Positions 11,346 to 22,010 of a DNA stretch of 64,000 bases are shown here, in pieces. Source of the stretch: Cylicocyclus nassatus (Eukaryota; Nematoda; Chromadorea; Rhabditida; Strongylidae); assembly GCA_958299035.1 (NCBI GenBank), contig CATQJL010000223.1, positions 13,688,293 to 13,752,292 of the forward strand, written 5' to 3'. Position 1 is the first letter of the stretch; every line of letters begins with the position of its first letter. The position numbers were made by a program, and so were the translations under genes. Under the pieces are notes generated by a model, which ran no database searches, was not told the DNA's origin, and saw only the letters and a program-made list of their open reading frames with translations.

Positions 11346-12943
11346 GAAGCTCAAACCTAGCGAAGCAAAGATGCAACAGACAGAGCAGTCGCTTGCTGCT
11401 TAAGAACAAGTTGATAGGCAAGCTTTTATGTGTACTGGAGTAAGTTGTAGAATATTCACTACCTTTGACATGTCATTATCAAGACGCGGTATTGACGGTA
11501 TTGCTGCAAGAGGTGCGCATAGCGCAGCTCCAGTGTTAGGGCGGCGTTGAGCCAAAGGGGGCGGGATGAGTGTCATGTGGGCAAATGTTTTGCAACTTGC
11601 TGGCTAGTTAGTTTTTTATGTAAATGTACAAAATTTCAAATGTTCTGGTAGTGGGAAAATGGAAATGCAGAACATAAATTATTCACAATACACGGGAAAA
11701 TTGGATTATTGTAAGAAAACATTACTTTGGTCGGTGCAAACAAAAGCTGTTTAATTAGCCATAACACCAGACGGTTCCTTCCCTCAAAATAGAAAGGAAA
11801 CACCAGACGCACAGCTAGTAAACGGCAATTCAGCAGGTAAACCTAATAAAGGGTATTCAGATGATAGAAGTAAGTTGATCAAGGCACCCAGAAGGAAAAT
11901 GTGGTGAGCAAATGACTTGCGATGAGAACTTAGGAGAAAAATAGTTGAGACACTAAAAGATACGAATAAGTAGAACTCTGAAGTAAATCGTAATAAAAAT
12001 AAACTCACCTTTTTCCAATTACAAGGTAAATGACAGCAGAAATGCTTAAAAACAGAATAAGTCGCTCAGCGCGTTGACATTTGAGCGCTTATCAGCTGTT
12101 GATTTCGATTGTATTTGGCGTGCTCTAAACCTAGTCCCGTTGTGTCTACGGTCCTTGCGCACAGGACAATCACGGCGTACTCGACCCCTAGTCGGTTGCG
12201 CCTTCCCGCGTCTCCACGTTAGGCCCACTATTTTTATTTCTCTGCCCCTTAATGACGAGTCCACGACGTGCTCGTCCTCTGCGAACGAGGACAAGCACGT
12301 CCTGCGGTCACGATTTCCAGCGATTTCGCCGCGCGGCCGTGATAAGAGATGGGGAGGGGGGGGGCTACGGGCCCTGGCTTCAGCGTTTCTCGACCGCTCC
12401 GTACAAGTCGAAAATCACGGCATTCTTGTGGTTCTGAGACCCTCAGAGCAGCAAGCCGCAGGCGAGTTTACGAGAGGTTTGCTTCACACTGTTCCATTGT
12501 TTGCGTTGCCCTCGACTTGACTATTCTGGCGCGACTGCCTTCTAGCTGTTCCTGGCGCTGTTCTGAGGTCTCAGCCTCTCTTTGATCCCTGACCGTTTTG
12601 GCATTGAGATCATCTCTTTCAATGGATGCACGCTTCTTCGGCGGCATCCTGTGCTAGAGTTTCATAAGCTCTAAGATTCTCGATACCCGAGTATGTGGAG
12701 CCTTTAGGCTTCTCGGAACTCGAGATTCTAAGGCCTTTCAGTGGCCCTGATTACAGTTCCGAACTTCAAACTCTCCAAAATTCGCAAAAAAAACCGATTC
12801 TTGGGGACCCTGTCTTGAGGCGGACAAGTTTCGAATTGCGCGTCCAAGTCGGCAGGCCAGCGGGGAGGAGCTGCAACTGCCTGGGTGCAGTTGCAGCAGT
12901 GCGCAGCTTTTGCTCACTGCCATGTCAACACGTGTCGGGAGGC
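11346..12943. other. Left flank of the palindrome, no recognised gene
   Basis: The first part (to about 12,050) is AT-rich and featureless. 12,080-12,600 is more GC-rich, with overlapping open frames on both strands (148 codons at 12,074-12,520) that I do not recognise. A short segment near 12,690-12,740 (GGAGCCTTTAGGCTTCTCGG) resembles degenerate repeats just inside the left arm at 13,130-13,290. Confidence 0.5.
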
Positions 12944-12993
12944 AGTCCCTGGCTGGGCGGAGTCTGATAACAGACTCCGCCCAGCCAGGGACT
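12944..12993. repeat. Perfect 23-bp hairpin at the palindrome edge
   Basis: 12,944-12,966 and 12,971-12,993 are exact inverted copies separated by the loop ATAA; the stem core is CTGGCTGGGCGGAGTCTG. It lies six bases outside the start of the left palindrome arm and has no counterpart beside the right arm. Confidence 0.92.
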
Positions 12994-13315
12994 TCCAGGC
13001 CCCTTATCTCCATTCGGAGACAACGTTAAAAGACCGGACCAGCGCAGATGCCCCTTTTCGGGGCCTACATTCAAGATCGACACTAATCGGAGGGGGGTTA
13101 GGTTTAGCCTGGACACTTTTAAGCTTCTCAAAGTGGAGCCTGTTGGCTTCCCGGAACATGAGGTCCTTTATGCTTCTCGGTACTAGAAATAGAGCCTGTC
13201 TTTCTCAGTAATTGTGACAGAGCCTTAAAGCTTCCCGGTGCACGAGGTAAAGCCGTTGACTTCTTGGTACTCGAGGGAAAAAAAGCCGTGAGGCTTTATC
13301 GCTCGGTCCGCATAG

Positions 13316-13946
13316 GGAGAGGATACCTAGTCGAAAGCACCGTTCAGGTAATACATCTGTCATCTTGAACGCTTGGAACGCTGATTTCAATTCTATAGTT
13401 TTAGCTGCAGAACGGTTTGGTAGACGGAGTATGAGGGGTGTTTTCCTCTGGGGTTAAGGTGCCCTCCAGCAGGTCTCTTCTTATCTAGACGCACTGTAGA
13501 GAGACCAACTTGTGGCAACTGGCGAATGGTAAGTGACTTGCTTGATAAGGAGAGTGTCCAGCTTTTAATCCCTTCATCGTAACTCCATCGTAATTTTTGC
13601 GAAACTGAGCCTCTAAATGGCTTCAAAGCCCTAAAGCCAATTTTGGATGTTACTGATGCTAATCGAAGTTAGTGTTGAAAAAACCCAAAGTAGTATGAGT
13701 ATTATAATCCTTATAATAATCTTCATTCAAGTTACTTACCACTATGCCAGCCGAAACCATTTTGTGTTTCTATAGTGCTCGTAGACAAGAGCCAACATCT
13801 GAAGGACGGCTCAAACCCAGAGGGAAATTCCCCTCATGACTCCTTTTACAAAACCGCTCCGCATCTAGAAACTACAGAAATGAGCGTATCAAGCGCTTTA
13901 GGATGATATATGTCTCGTCTGGCTTGGTGCTTTCAACTAGGTATCC
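13316..13946. mobile_element. Old TIR element inside left arm
   Basis: Both ends carry GGAGAGGATACCTAG followed by related sequence in opposite orientation (roughly 220 bp, visibly diverged). Each copy ends in a GGTAAGT(A/G)ACTTG block near the middle. The layout is that of a DNA transposon with long degraded terminal repeats. A 77-codon frame at 13,393-13,626 (minus) is unrecognised. The mirror copy is at 48,690-49,320. Confidence 0.5.
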
Positions 13947-14084
13947 TCTCCTTGTCAGATCCTTGATCCTTTATCTGGTCTGCAGGCCCCTAGATCTTTG
14001 GTCCTCGCTTGGTGCTCGGAGCTTTTGGTGGTCAAGTGGCCGCCTGCTAGCGGAGCAGAGTGATTAACAATGGTGAGATCGGCC

Positions 14085-14200
14085 GCCTTATATATACCCT
14101 TTAAAAAGGGCGGGCCCGACTGTGATTGGTCACACCAAGTCTGCCCCGCCCCGCTCTCTCACCCCCTGGAGGTGTATATAAGGCGAGGGTATATAAGGCG
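14085..14200. promoter_or_regulatory. Divergent TATA/CCAAT/GC-box promoter-like segment (left arm)
   Basis: On the plus strand two TATATAAGGCG boxes lie at 14,174-14,200. On the minus strand TATATATAAGG lies at about 14,087-14,097. Between them are a GC-box-like GCCCCGCCCC (14,143-14,152) and an inverted CCAAT box (ATTGG, 14,125-14,129). Outward-facing TATA boxes around shared GC/CCAAT elements suggest bidirectional RNA polymerase II initiation. No clear coding exon follows on either side, so it may belong to a dead element. Confidence 0.5.
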
Positions 14201-14929
14201 TCACGGCACCAGTCATTTCTGATGGCTGTCACATGCCGGATGAGTGGTTGCCTCAGTGGAGAACAACCCATCAGCATCGATTGCCTCAATCGAGGAGGGC
14301 CTCGGTTGTTCAGAAATTGAAATCTAATCAGCACTTCAGTCGAGGTGGAACCAGGGGTTCGGCCAAGAAAAGCATACGGATATAACAACACTCAGTGAAA
14401 CCAGATTCTCACAAAAAACCAAAAATGTCCTCATCTCGTCCTAGAGACATGCTGGGGCCTTGGGTCAAAAAACGCGTATATGCTAACTTTCAACGGCCAA
14501 TCCACCGGTGCCACTCAAATATTTTTTGCTTTTCTCGTGTCATAACGTGATTTTCCCCCATCAAATTCAAAAACTGCTGGAACTGGGCGTTCATTTTGAA
14601 GATGTTTATGGTATGTTTACCTCGCATATAGAATGTGTGGAGTGCAGAATTTCAACGGTCTCGCTTTATTAGAGCCTAGAATTTAAAAGAGTGTTTTGAA
14701 GAAAAACATTGTTTTCAAAACAGTTCAGAACCCTCCTAAAAAATTAGAATTGGTATGATTTCATATGTATGATCCGTGTATTTTCTCTTTTTCACACCAC
14801 GTTTGAGCGGGCATTTGCATTTGATTCGAGGCTTTTATTTTGTAATCAGCGCACTAGCTTACCCCCTTACGGCACTTCGGCCGCCTAAAAGCAATATTTT
14901 GATGGCTGATTGAGGATGAGGAATAGATT

Positions 14930-15345
14930 TCATCTAAGTCGGCATGACTATGTGCAACTCCAACTTTTCTAGTCCAAGGTTTGAGAAAAAAAATCATATA
15001 AGTATTGGGTATTCTTACAAACAGTGTTTAAATCCTAATCAGTATAATCACTTACCCCACTGTGCCAAATCCCGGTCCCGTAGCTCTAACTTTGCAAAAA
15101 AAAAATGATAAAATTAATAAAAGTAATGAATAATCAAGAAACTAATTTTTCATCGTAATCAGCATGCACAGTTACCCCTACGCCAACTCCCATCCCCGTA
15201 GCTCGAAATTAGGATAACGAAAAGTAGCCTACGACATCCGTCCGCCCCAAAGTGCATGTACCAATTGATTCAATTAGCTTGTATCTACTCGGAAGATACG
15301 TACATACAGACATACATGCAGACAAACAGACATGTCACGCACCTT
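14930..15345 (-). mobile_element. Helitron-like fragment (left arm)
   Basis: On the minus strand it reads GACATGTCTGTTTGTCTGCA, GTAGGCTACTTTTCGTTATC and two units of a block with GAGCTACGGG, GGGAGTTGGC and a poly-T stretch. These match the 5' part of the Helitron-like element at 61,406-62,572, but the ends are missing. Confidence 0.6.
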
Positions 15346-15665
15346 CGTTGAAAAAAAAACTTTGTTGTTGCCCTCCGGAAGGCGGGTGGGGGAGAAGGAA
15401 GCGGAGACCATACTGCCGCATACCTTTCCTCATTTTCTTTAATATACATTGCGGTTCATAGTTGTACGAACACCCCAAATTTTGGAAGTTTCTGGACTTT
15501 TTGGAAGAAACCCAAAAAGCCTTTAGTACCACGCGAAAGAGCACAGCCAAAAACGGTACATGATTCATCCAAGTACGACCGTCGCTCATTCTCGGCATTG
15601 TGGAAATTGCTTTGAGAACTGCTTGAGCTTCACACCGAGATTAGTAATTGCTTTATTCGACTGAA

Positions 15666-15690
15666 GTTTCGGCAAAATCGCCTTCTTCAG
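15666..15690 (-). ncRNA. Hammerhead-like core downstream of PLE2 (left arm)
   Basis: On the minus strand CTGAAGA is followed by a short GGC/GCC hairpin and GAAAC, the order of conserved hammerhead blocks (CUGANGA, stem II, GAAA). An AATAAA signal follows closely. An unpaired A precedes the stem, so self-cleavage is uncertain. PLEs are known to carry hammerhead ribozymes in their terminal regions. Confidence 0.4.
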
Positions 15691-17539
15691 AGTCTGAAAT
15701 CGTCGAATGCATGACTAATCTATCCCATCAAAAACCGCATCAAGACTCAGAAAAGACGTCCAATGCGTCAGTAAACCGAGAGCTACGAAAGTAAATACAG
15801 AATTAGACCAGTACTCACCTAAAACAGCTGATTACTGTTGGCAGCAGGCCGTATAGTTACCACTTACCAGTTACTGAGCTCTAACTTCTATATATCAGTG
15901 GCTTGGCCTCAATTTGACCTCAAAACCCGCAAAGGCTCTAATAAGCGGCCATCTCATTAGTGATGGCTACGCACTCATTCTTCCTATTCAAATTTGCAAT
16001 CTTGGCAGTAATCCAAAACGCCTCTAACGTCTTGCGCGCCAGGTTTTTGGACTCGCGTGCTAAGATCGTGACCTCTACGCCTATGTCTGCGTTTATGGAA
16101 TTGCCTGCGGTGCATGCCCAAGGGGGTCGCCGGGTTCGATTTTTAAGACCGTTTAGATGTTCCTTGATGTGACATAGAGGGCGCCCCGTCTCGCCGATAT
16201 ACGTGCCTCTACACGCCTGCAAGTGGTCAGATACACTACTCCCGACACCATGCAGTCGCCCTCTTTGCCGAATGGACATATTACACACCCTGGGGTCATG
16301 CACAACCTATCGTAAGTACGATTACGAATGAGCTGACATTTAAGATTTGGGGGTGGTATGTCTATTACTCTTATCCAATCTTGTAGGTCCACTTGATGTA
16401 TCAATCTTCGTACTGCCTTGCTGAGTTCCTCCGAGATGTATGGCAAGCAAAACGGAATTTTGTTATCAGTTTCTGGAGGCTCGAAGTTGATCAGGCGACG
16501 TGCAATTGAGAAATGTTTCTCACGCTTGTAACCATTAGACTCAGCAACGCAGCCAGCCAGATTCAAAGAGTAATCCCTTTGCTGCCTGTCCGACGAAACA
16601 TTCATAGCTGTCCTGTACACATTGGCCGCGATACAATATTACTTCTTCAGCCATCGTCCGGCTGTCTTACAGTAACGCGACCTTGGCGTAAAATATGTTT
16701 ACTGCACAAGTCACGCATTCGACGCCTATTCCCTCCAAGGACAACGTCACTCCGCTTTGTAAAAACTCGGATGTCGCAAGTTGAGACGTAAATAAGTGTT
16801 ACGCGATTTTCTAGTGAGAAACTAGTCTCGTATGAGCACTTGACTTCTTGGGCCTATCATAATCGGTCGTCAGGCTCGATGGAGGAATCGTGTCATATGG
16901 TGAGAAGGAAAGCACTGGTGATCGTGGCCATAATGAGAGAATTTCAGTTGATGCTTATTTGAAATCTGATTCAAAATCCGTCTCCCTTATCTGCGAAACT
17001 CTTTTTCAGATGAGTTACGAGACCTTTTTCAAGAGTAAGCACGCTGATGAGGGTCGGCGTAATCAATAGTGTAAGGTTTTCTTGAGGTTTCCTTTTTGAA
17101 TCACATCGAAATCTTTTTCTTTGAATCAAATTCATTCTGAATCACGTCTAGCAGATATTCAGTATAGATTTGGTCAGCGTTTAGAGATGCGTGCTATGAG
17201 CATCTTATCTATGGTCACGGGTGACCAAGTACTCTTTTTAGTGAGAGGGCAATGTCAGGCATGACTAACCTTAACAGTTGCAAGAAATCAGGCACCACTT
17301 ATAATATGACATTATACATTATGATAATATACTGGTGTGACATTATACACAGTAGCCATAGCCAAAGATTACTGCGTTTTTGCTTTTTCGCACAAAAGAC
17401 TTTCAAAATGTTTCTTGTAAGGTATCGTCAATGTTGCCTATTCAGGAACATTGGATACTAGCTTGAGGAGTTCGGCTTTCTCCAAAAGATGAACTCTTCG
17501 ATTTGTTTGAGTTTTTATTTGGAGGTTTACTATCATGCC

Positions 17540-18038
17540 TGCTCACTCAGACAACGGATAGGACCCCTCCGCCGGAGAAATGGCAGGGCCGCGGCGTTTC
17601 CCCAGCGGTGGGTCTGCCACTCGTCCGCCGGAGCCCTCCCATTTCTGCTCCGGAGCCCTCCCATTTCTGCTCCGGAGACCTCCCATTTTCTGCTCCGGAG
17701 GCCTCCCATTTTCTGCTCCGGATACCTCCCATTTTCTGCTCCGGAGACCTCCCATTTGTGCTCCGGACCCCTCCGATTTTCTGCGGCGCGGCTCTTCCAA
17801 ATCTGGCGGACTCGCGCCGGGCAAATTTCTCCGGCGCGGCTCTGCCAAATCTGCCGTACCTCCAGAGCAGAAATGGCGTACCTTTGCAGCAGGGCCGGAG
17901 AAGCGTCCCATTTGCCTGCCAGTGATGTCACCGCGACGGACCGCCCATTTGCCCCGCTCTCATTGGTCAACTGGGTCCGGCGCGACTCTGGCAGATTCGG
18001 ACTGTCCGGCGGAGGGGTCCGATCGATTGTCTGAGCAA
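17540..18038. mobile_element. Foldback element nested in the Mutator-like element
   Basis: The left end reads TGCTCACTCAGACAACGGAT and then AGGACCCCTCCGCCGG. The right end is the inverted form, CCGGCGGAGGGGTCC and then ATTGTCTGAGCA. The interior is GC-rich with a short minisatellite. Long proline-rich frames across it come from the repeats. Confidence 0.7.
17635..17785. repeat. About 23-bp minisatellite with CTCCGGAG core
   Basis: Roughly seven units of CTCCCATTTTCTGCTCCGGA with small variations. Each unit holds the 8-bp palindrome CTCCGGAG. The proline/serine-rich open frames on both strands here are by-products of this repeat. Confidence 0.85.
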
Positions 18039-19038
18039 TAACGCATCAGTTTCATTTCTTCACATTACTTATGAAAAGCATGTCCATTGTGCAGTGTGCA
18101 TCCTTCCTTAGTGATCTTTGCAGTCATGTCAGTAGGTTCAACCGTTTTCTTCTACTGAGCAAGATTGAAAAAGTGGTTCGCTGAGACCCATGTTGCTGAG
18201 TGAAAGGGATACTGAATTTCTCTGATCATTCTAAGAAAGAAAACGGTGAAACGTTTGTTGGTGTTCTAAGGAAAGATACATCTGCCTTTCTCATCCAATG
18301 GTTTCTTCTTCACATGTATCGCTCTTATCATTTGAAGAAAGGAAAGACTAAAAATTATTCGGTAACTTTCAAAAGCATTGAAACTTGTCGTATAATAACC
18401 TTGTCGTATCACCTCCTCAACAAAAAGGTAGTCCAAAACAAAATACCAAGTCAGCTGGAGTTTATAGTGAAAAAGTTCTACGCACACACAGATTATGCAC
18501 ATGCGTACATATGGAGTATCCGTAAATGTACGACAAGGAAGTCATAAAGTTTGAAGCGTTCAAAAAATATACAGAAAAGGCTTCAAGATATGTCATTCAG
18601 AGAGCTGATCGAAAGGCGTTGTCAAACTCTGACTTTTGAACAAATTCTGTCATCTCGCCGTGCAAATGTGACCGAACATCAAAAATTTCCTTACAAGCAC
18701 TCTCACACACCTTTTCGTGCTGAAAGGGATCACCGCAGAAGCTTAATGTTTGCCGATCGAGTAGCCAAAGACGCCAGCTTTTGGAGGGAAAAGGCGTCGA
18801 ATGCGTGACTTGTGCAGTAAACATATTTTACGCCAAGGTCGGGTTACTGTAAGACAGCCGCACGATGGCTGAAGAAGTAATATTGTGGCCGCGATGGAGT
18901 TTTTGACTTGCGCAGGATGAGCTGAAGTGTAGTGCACTAGAACATATTTGCTACTAGGTTTTCGGTACCATCTCGTTTTGAAGGTGCCACCCGATAGCTG
19001 CATCTGCACGTTCAAGAACGGTAGCCAATCGTCGGTAG

Positions 19039-19394
19039 CAGTGGCGTACCCAGGATTTCGGCTCGGGGGGGGGCGACAAAAATTTTTTTCTAAAGAAGGT
19101 GCGTGGCGTTAGCCACGCACTCCGAAAAAATTTTGGGGTGCTTCTCAAAAATTTTCCGGGTCCCCGACCCCCAAAATCTGGAAAAAGGGGGCGTGGCGTC
19201 AGCCGAAAAAAATTTTTTTATAAGCTAAAATGAATTTTTAAAAAATTTTAAAAATTATTTTAATTATTTACAAGTAAAAACAAGTCACTTGCACATTTTT
19301 ATAACCCATGTAAGTAAGTATCAAAAATTTCGCGACCCGTTCTCGAAGGGGGCGCGCCCCCCCCCCCCCCCGCCCCCCCCTCAATACGCCACTG
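19039..19394 (+). mobile_element. hAT-type MITE (left arm only)
   Basis: This 356-bp element has ends CAGTGGCGTACCCAGG and ATACGCCACTG. It is flanked by perfect GTCGGTAG repeats (19,031-19,038 and 19,395-19,402). The right arm carries the uninterrupted site within PLE2 coding. It inserted after the inverted duplication. Confidence 0.94.
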
Positions 19395-19459
19395 GTCGGT
19401 AGGGTTCTTGCGTGTCATCTTGATGTACATGATTCATAAGATGGAAATCGATGCCAATC

Positions 19460-20405
19460 TTAGGAGTGTTTTTGCGCCTAATGCAAATTTTTAGCGGTTC
19501 ATAATCATAAGCACCTCAAACAGGAATCCATTTTTCATTCAAGATCAATCTCTTGAGTCTAAATTTTTTGTAGGGTTACATTAAAAAGGTTTGATATATC
19601 TGCTATACACTGTGTTTGGCGCTTGGAAAATCTTTGCGTTTTGGTGCCGTTTCTCAACCAAGTTCCAACTTCACCCTAGCGTTAGCACGATTTCGAGCCT
19701 CAAAACTCTATTTTTGAAGCCCTACAATGAAGTAAGCACATAGTATGTTGAAGTTCGCAAGGCTTTGTATTTCGCTAAAAAAAGTAGCGTTGAGCGTTTG
19801 TTTTGGCCAGGCAGACGTCAATTCGCCAAAACCACTGTTTTAACTATTGCAATCACACCTTTATTTGGTTTGTAGCTCCATAGCCTCAAGATCAGTGCTA
19901 CAAAATACTCAAAATTTTGGCACGGATACATCATCATGCAAACAATGCAGCTGCTTCATATCAAATGTTTACGCGAAAGAGAAGCTGAGTTTTGAGACTC
20001 GAAATTTTGCCAACTCTAGGGTAAGGTTCGAATTTGGCTTTTAAACGGCACCAAAACACAAAGATTTTCAAGCGTCAAACAAAATATCTATCGAAAGAGC
20101 TTATTTTATCTCATAGCCTTAGTAGAAACTGATTAGAGTGCATAAACCGCAGAAGAACAGACGTTTTTGGAGCGAAATGACTCCTAAAGCATTTGGAGCC
20201 ATCCGAAAAAAAATAACGCTTCTCTTTCTGGACTGCAGTGGGTTCAGTTTGTAGCAGATACTTCAGACTTTGTTACTGTAATTCTACAAAAAATTTGGAC
20301 TCAAGAGATTACAATCTTGAATGCAAAATGGATTCTTGTTTGAAATGTTCGTATAATTATGAACCGCTGAAAATTCGCATTAGGCGCAAAAACACTCCTA
20401 AGATT
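19460..20405. repeat. Palindromic unit beside PLE2 (left arm)
   Basis: The block CAATCTTAGGAGTGTTTTTG, then GCGGTTCATAATTAT and AATCCATTTT, appears at both ends in opposite orientation. Inner sequence also mirrors around about 19,930. It occupies the interior of the TIR element at 15,447-20,506. The mirror copy is 44,859-45,804. Confidence 0.65.
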
Positions 20406-20536
20406 GACATTGCTGTGCTATTTCGCGTGGTGCCAACGGCTTTCTGAGTTTCTTCCAAAAAGTCCAGAAACTTCTTTGGGGTGTTCGTATAATCATGAAC
20501 CGCACTATACTCACCCCAGGTTTCTGATGTATATAC

Positions 20537-20848
20537 CAGTGGCGGACCGAGGGGTGAGGGAGGCGAGGGGAAGGCGCCCCCACCCCTCGAGAATGGGTCG
20601 CGAAATTTTTGAAAATTACTTTTGAGGGTTATAAAAATGCACAAGTGACTTGTTTATCTTTGTAAACAATTATAATTTCAAAAAAATTTTGAAAATTCAA
20701 ATTAGCCGCGTAAAAAATTTTTTTCGGGCCCGCAAAAATTTTGAGAAGCACCCCAAAAATTTTTTTGGAGTCGTGGCTAACGCTACGCACCTTTATTCGA
20801 AAAAAATCTCCCCCTCCCCCCAGGACCGAAATCCTGGGACCGCCACTG
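20537..20848. mobile_element. hAT-type MITE (left arm, shared)
   Basis: Ends CAGTGGCGGACCGAGG and GACCGCCACTG with perfect GTATATAC repeats (20,529-20,536 and 20,849-20,856). It is present at the matching place in the right arm (44,416-44,727), so it predates the inverted duplication. Confidence 0.92.
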
Positions 20849-21172
20849 GTATATACATATTGGATATCATGGCGGTCTTATGTCCATTACTTCTCTATCA
20901 ACTCTAATGTGCGTACCAACTTAGAACTTGGATATATTATTACGAATGATACAACTAGTTTTCACTACGCCTCCGTTCGCACAAGTAAAAGTGGTTGATC
21001 GGATTATTTGCAATCATACCTTCGATACCTAGAGCCACATGCTTTGGTAACCTTCACTTTGAGAGCTATGAGGGGACACAACCTTCGCTGAAAAAAAAAC
21101 AGAAGTTATCCGGGGCTTTGCACGAACGTTTTTATCCTAACTTTATCGAAATGAATGTTAAAGAAGCAAGTA

Positions 21173-21425
21173 CAATACCGCTCATAATTCGTCAAAAAAG
21201 TCGCCGGACTGCGGCGGAGTGCGCTAGAGTGCGTCGGAGTGTGGCGAAGTGTGGCGCAGTGCGCCGGAGTGCGGCGGAGTGTGGTGAAGTGTGGCGCAGT
21301 GCGCCGGAGTGCGGCGGAGTGTGGTGAAGTGTGGCGCAGTGCGCCGGAGTGTGGTGAAGTGCGCCGCACTCCGCCACACTCCGCCGCACTCCGGCGACTT
21401 TTTTGACGAATTATGAGCGGTATTG
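21173..21425. mobile_element. Outer MITE, left copy
   Basis: Ends CAATACCGCTCATAATTCGT and the exact inverted form. The middle is a GTG-rich minisatellite built from GTGCGGCGGAGTGTGG-like units, which reads as His/Thr/Ala-rich frames. It is flanked by TA. Confidence 0.88.
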
Positions 21426-21539
21426 TATATGAAGTGAGTGGAAGGAAATATACATATATTAGGTGTATAATAACATCAGAAAGTGGGCGGGGCTTACAGT
21501 TCACAGCTAAACAGCGATAAAATCGATATTTTGAGCTTA

Positions 21540-22010
21540 GAGAACTATCAAACCTCAAAAATCGATAAAATCGACATTCTGGAGGTTGCAAAATCCCGAA
21601 AATTGGCGAAATCGATATTTTGGAGGTTGCAAAATCCCGAAAATTGTCAAAAGTCGATAAAATCGACATTTTGAAGGTTGCGAAACCCCGAAAATTGACA
21701 AAAATCGATATCCCAAAAATCGGCAAAATTGATAAAATCGATATTTTGAAGGTTGCAAAATCCCGAAAATTGGCGAAAATCGATATTTTGGAGGTTGCAA
21801 AATCCCGAAAATTGTCAAAAGTCGATAAAATCGACATTTTGAAGGTTGCGAAATCCCGAAAATTGACAAAAATCGATATTCCAAAAATCGGCAAAATTGA
21901 TAAAATCGATATTTTGAAGGTTGCAAAACCCCAAAAATCGGCACAAATCGATAAAATCGATATTCTGGAGGTTTCGAAATTTCGGAAATCGGTAAAATTA
22001 TTGAAAAACT
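21540..22010. repeat. 168-bp tandem repeat rich in AAAATCGATA
   Basis: Two full units (about 21,617-21,784 and 21,785-21,950) plus partial ones. Each is built of smaller blocks GGTTGCAAAATCCCGAAAAT and TCGATAAAATCGA. Open frames on both strands over the whole repeat (Lys/Ile/Asp-rich on plus, Phe/Arg/Ser-rich on minus) follow from a unit length divisible by three. Confidence 0.88.

Larger units (their letters stand above)
16633..18886. mobile_element. Mutator-like element with 9-bp duplication
   Basis: Terminal inverted repeats of about 108 bp begin ACAATATTACTTCTTCAGCC at both ends. They are flanked by perfect 9-bp repeats GGCCGCGAT (16,624-16,632 and 18,887-18,895). The right arm has a single GGCCGCGAT at the equivalent site, which proves insertion. 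Long TIRs with a 9-bp duplication fit the Mutator superfamily. The 2,254-bp interior shows no transposase; frames at 18,200-18,547 and 18,551-18,808 are unrecognised. It contains a second foldback element at 17,540-18,038. Confidence 0.85.
15640..19460 (-). pseudogene. PLE2: 5'-truncated Penelope-like element (left arm, split)
   Basis: Minus-strand coding for the C-terminal end of a Penelope-like protein, beginning near 19,460, just after the position of the RT YxDD motif. The early segment includes WLPFLNVQMQLSGG and RWYRKPSSK. After a 2.25-kb Mutator-like insertion it continues at 16,623-15,938 with NKIPFCLPYISEEL, a Cys-rich MTPGCVICPFGKEGDC and the GIY-YIG endonuclease core GTYIGETGRPLCHIKEHL. 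A frameshift near 16,200 separates the Cys-rich block from GIY-YIG. A hAT MITE also interrupts the first segment. PLE proteins pair an RT with a GIY-YIG nuclease; this copy lacks most of the RT and is inactive. Downstream it keeps a hammerhead-like motif. Confidence 0.85.
15447..20506. mobile_element. TIR element hosting PLE2 (left arm)
   Basis: Starts GCGGTTCATAGTTGTACGAA and ends with the inverted form TTCGTATAATCATGAACCGC. Both ends continue with related sequence containing TTGGAAGAAAC and CACGCGAAA for about 100 bp. In the right arm the same unit is only 2.4 kb (44,758-47,190). PLE2 lies inside it, and the left copy later received a Mutator-like element and a hAT MITE. Confidence 0.65.

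Noticed and set aside
12074..12520. 148-codon frame in a GC-rich stretch as a host exon
   Set aside because: No domain, no splice signals in the right places and comparable frames on the other strand; composition explains it.
14101..14391. 96-codon frame conserved in both arms (MLLYPYAFLGRTPG)
   Set aside because: It overlaps the promoter-like segment, and its conservation only reflects the recent duplication.
17489..18041. Overlapping 120-180-codon proline/serine-rich frames on both strands
   Set aside because: They follow the GC-rich CTCCGGAG minisatellite in a foldback element; all frames are open because of base composition.
21106..21894. 262-codon minus-strand frame with Phe/Arg/Ser and His/Thr/Ala repeats
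   Set aside because: It joins a tandem repeat to MITE minisatellite sequence and has no independent support as a gene.
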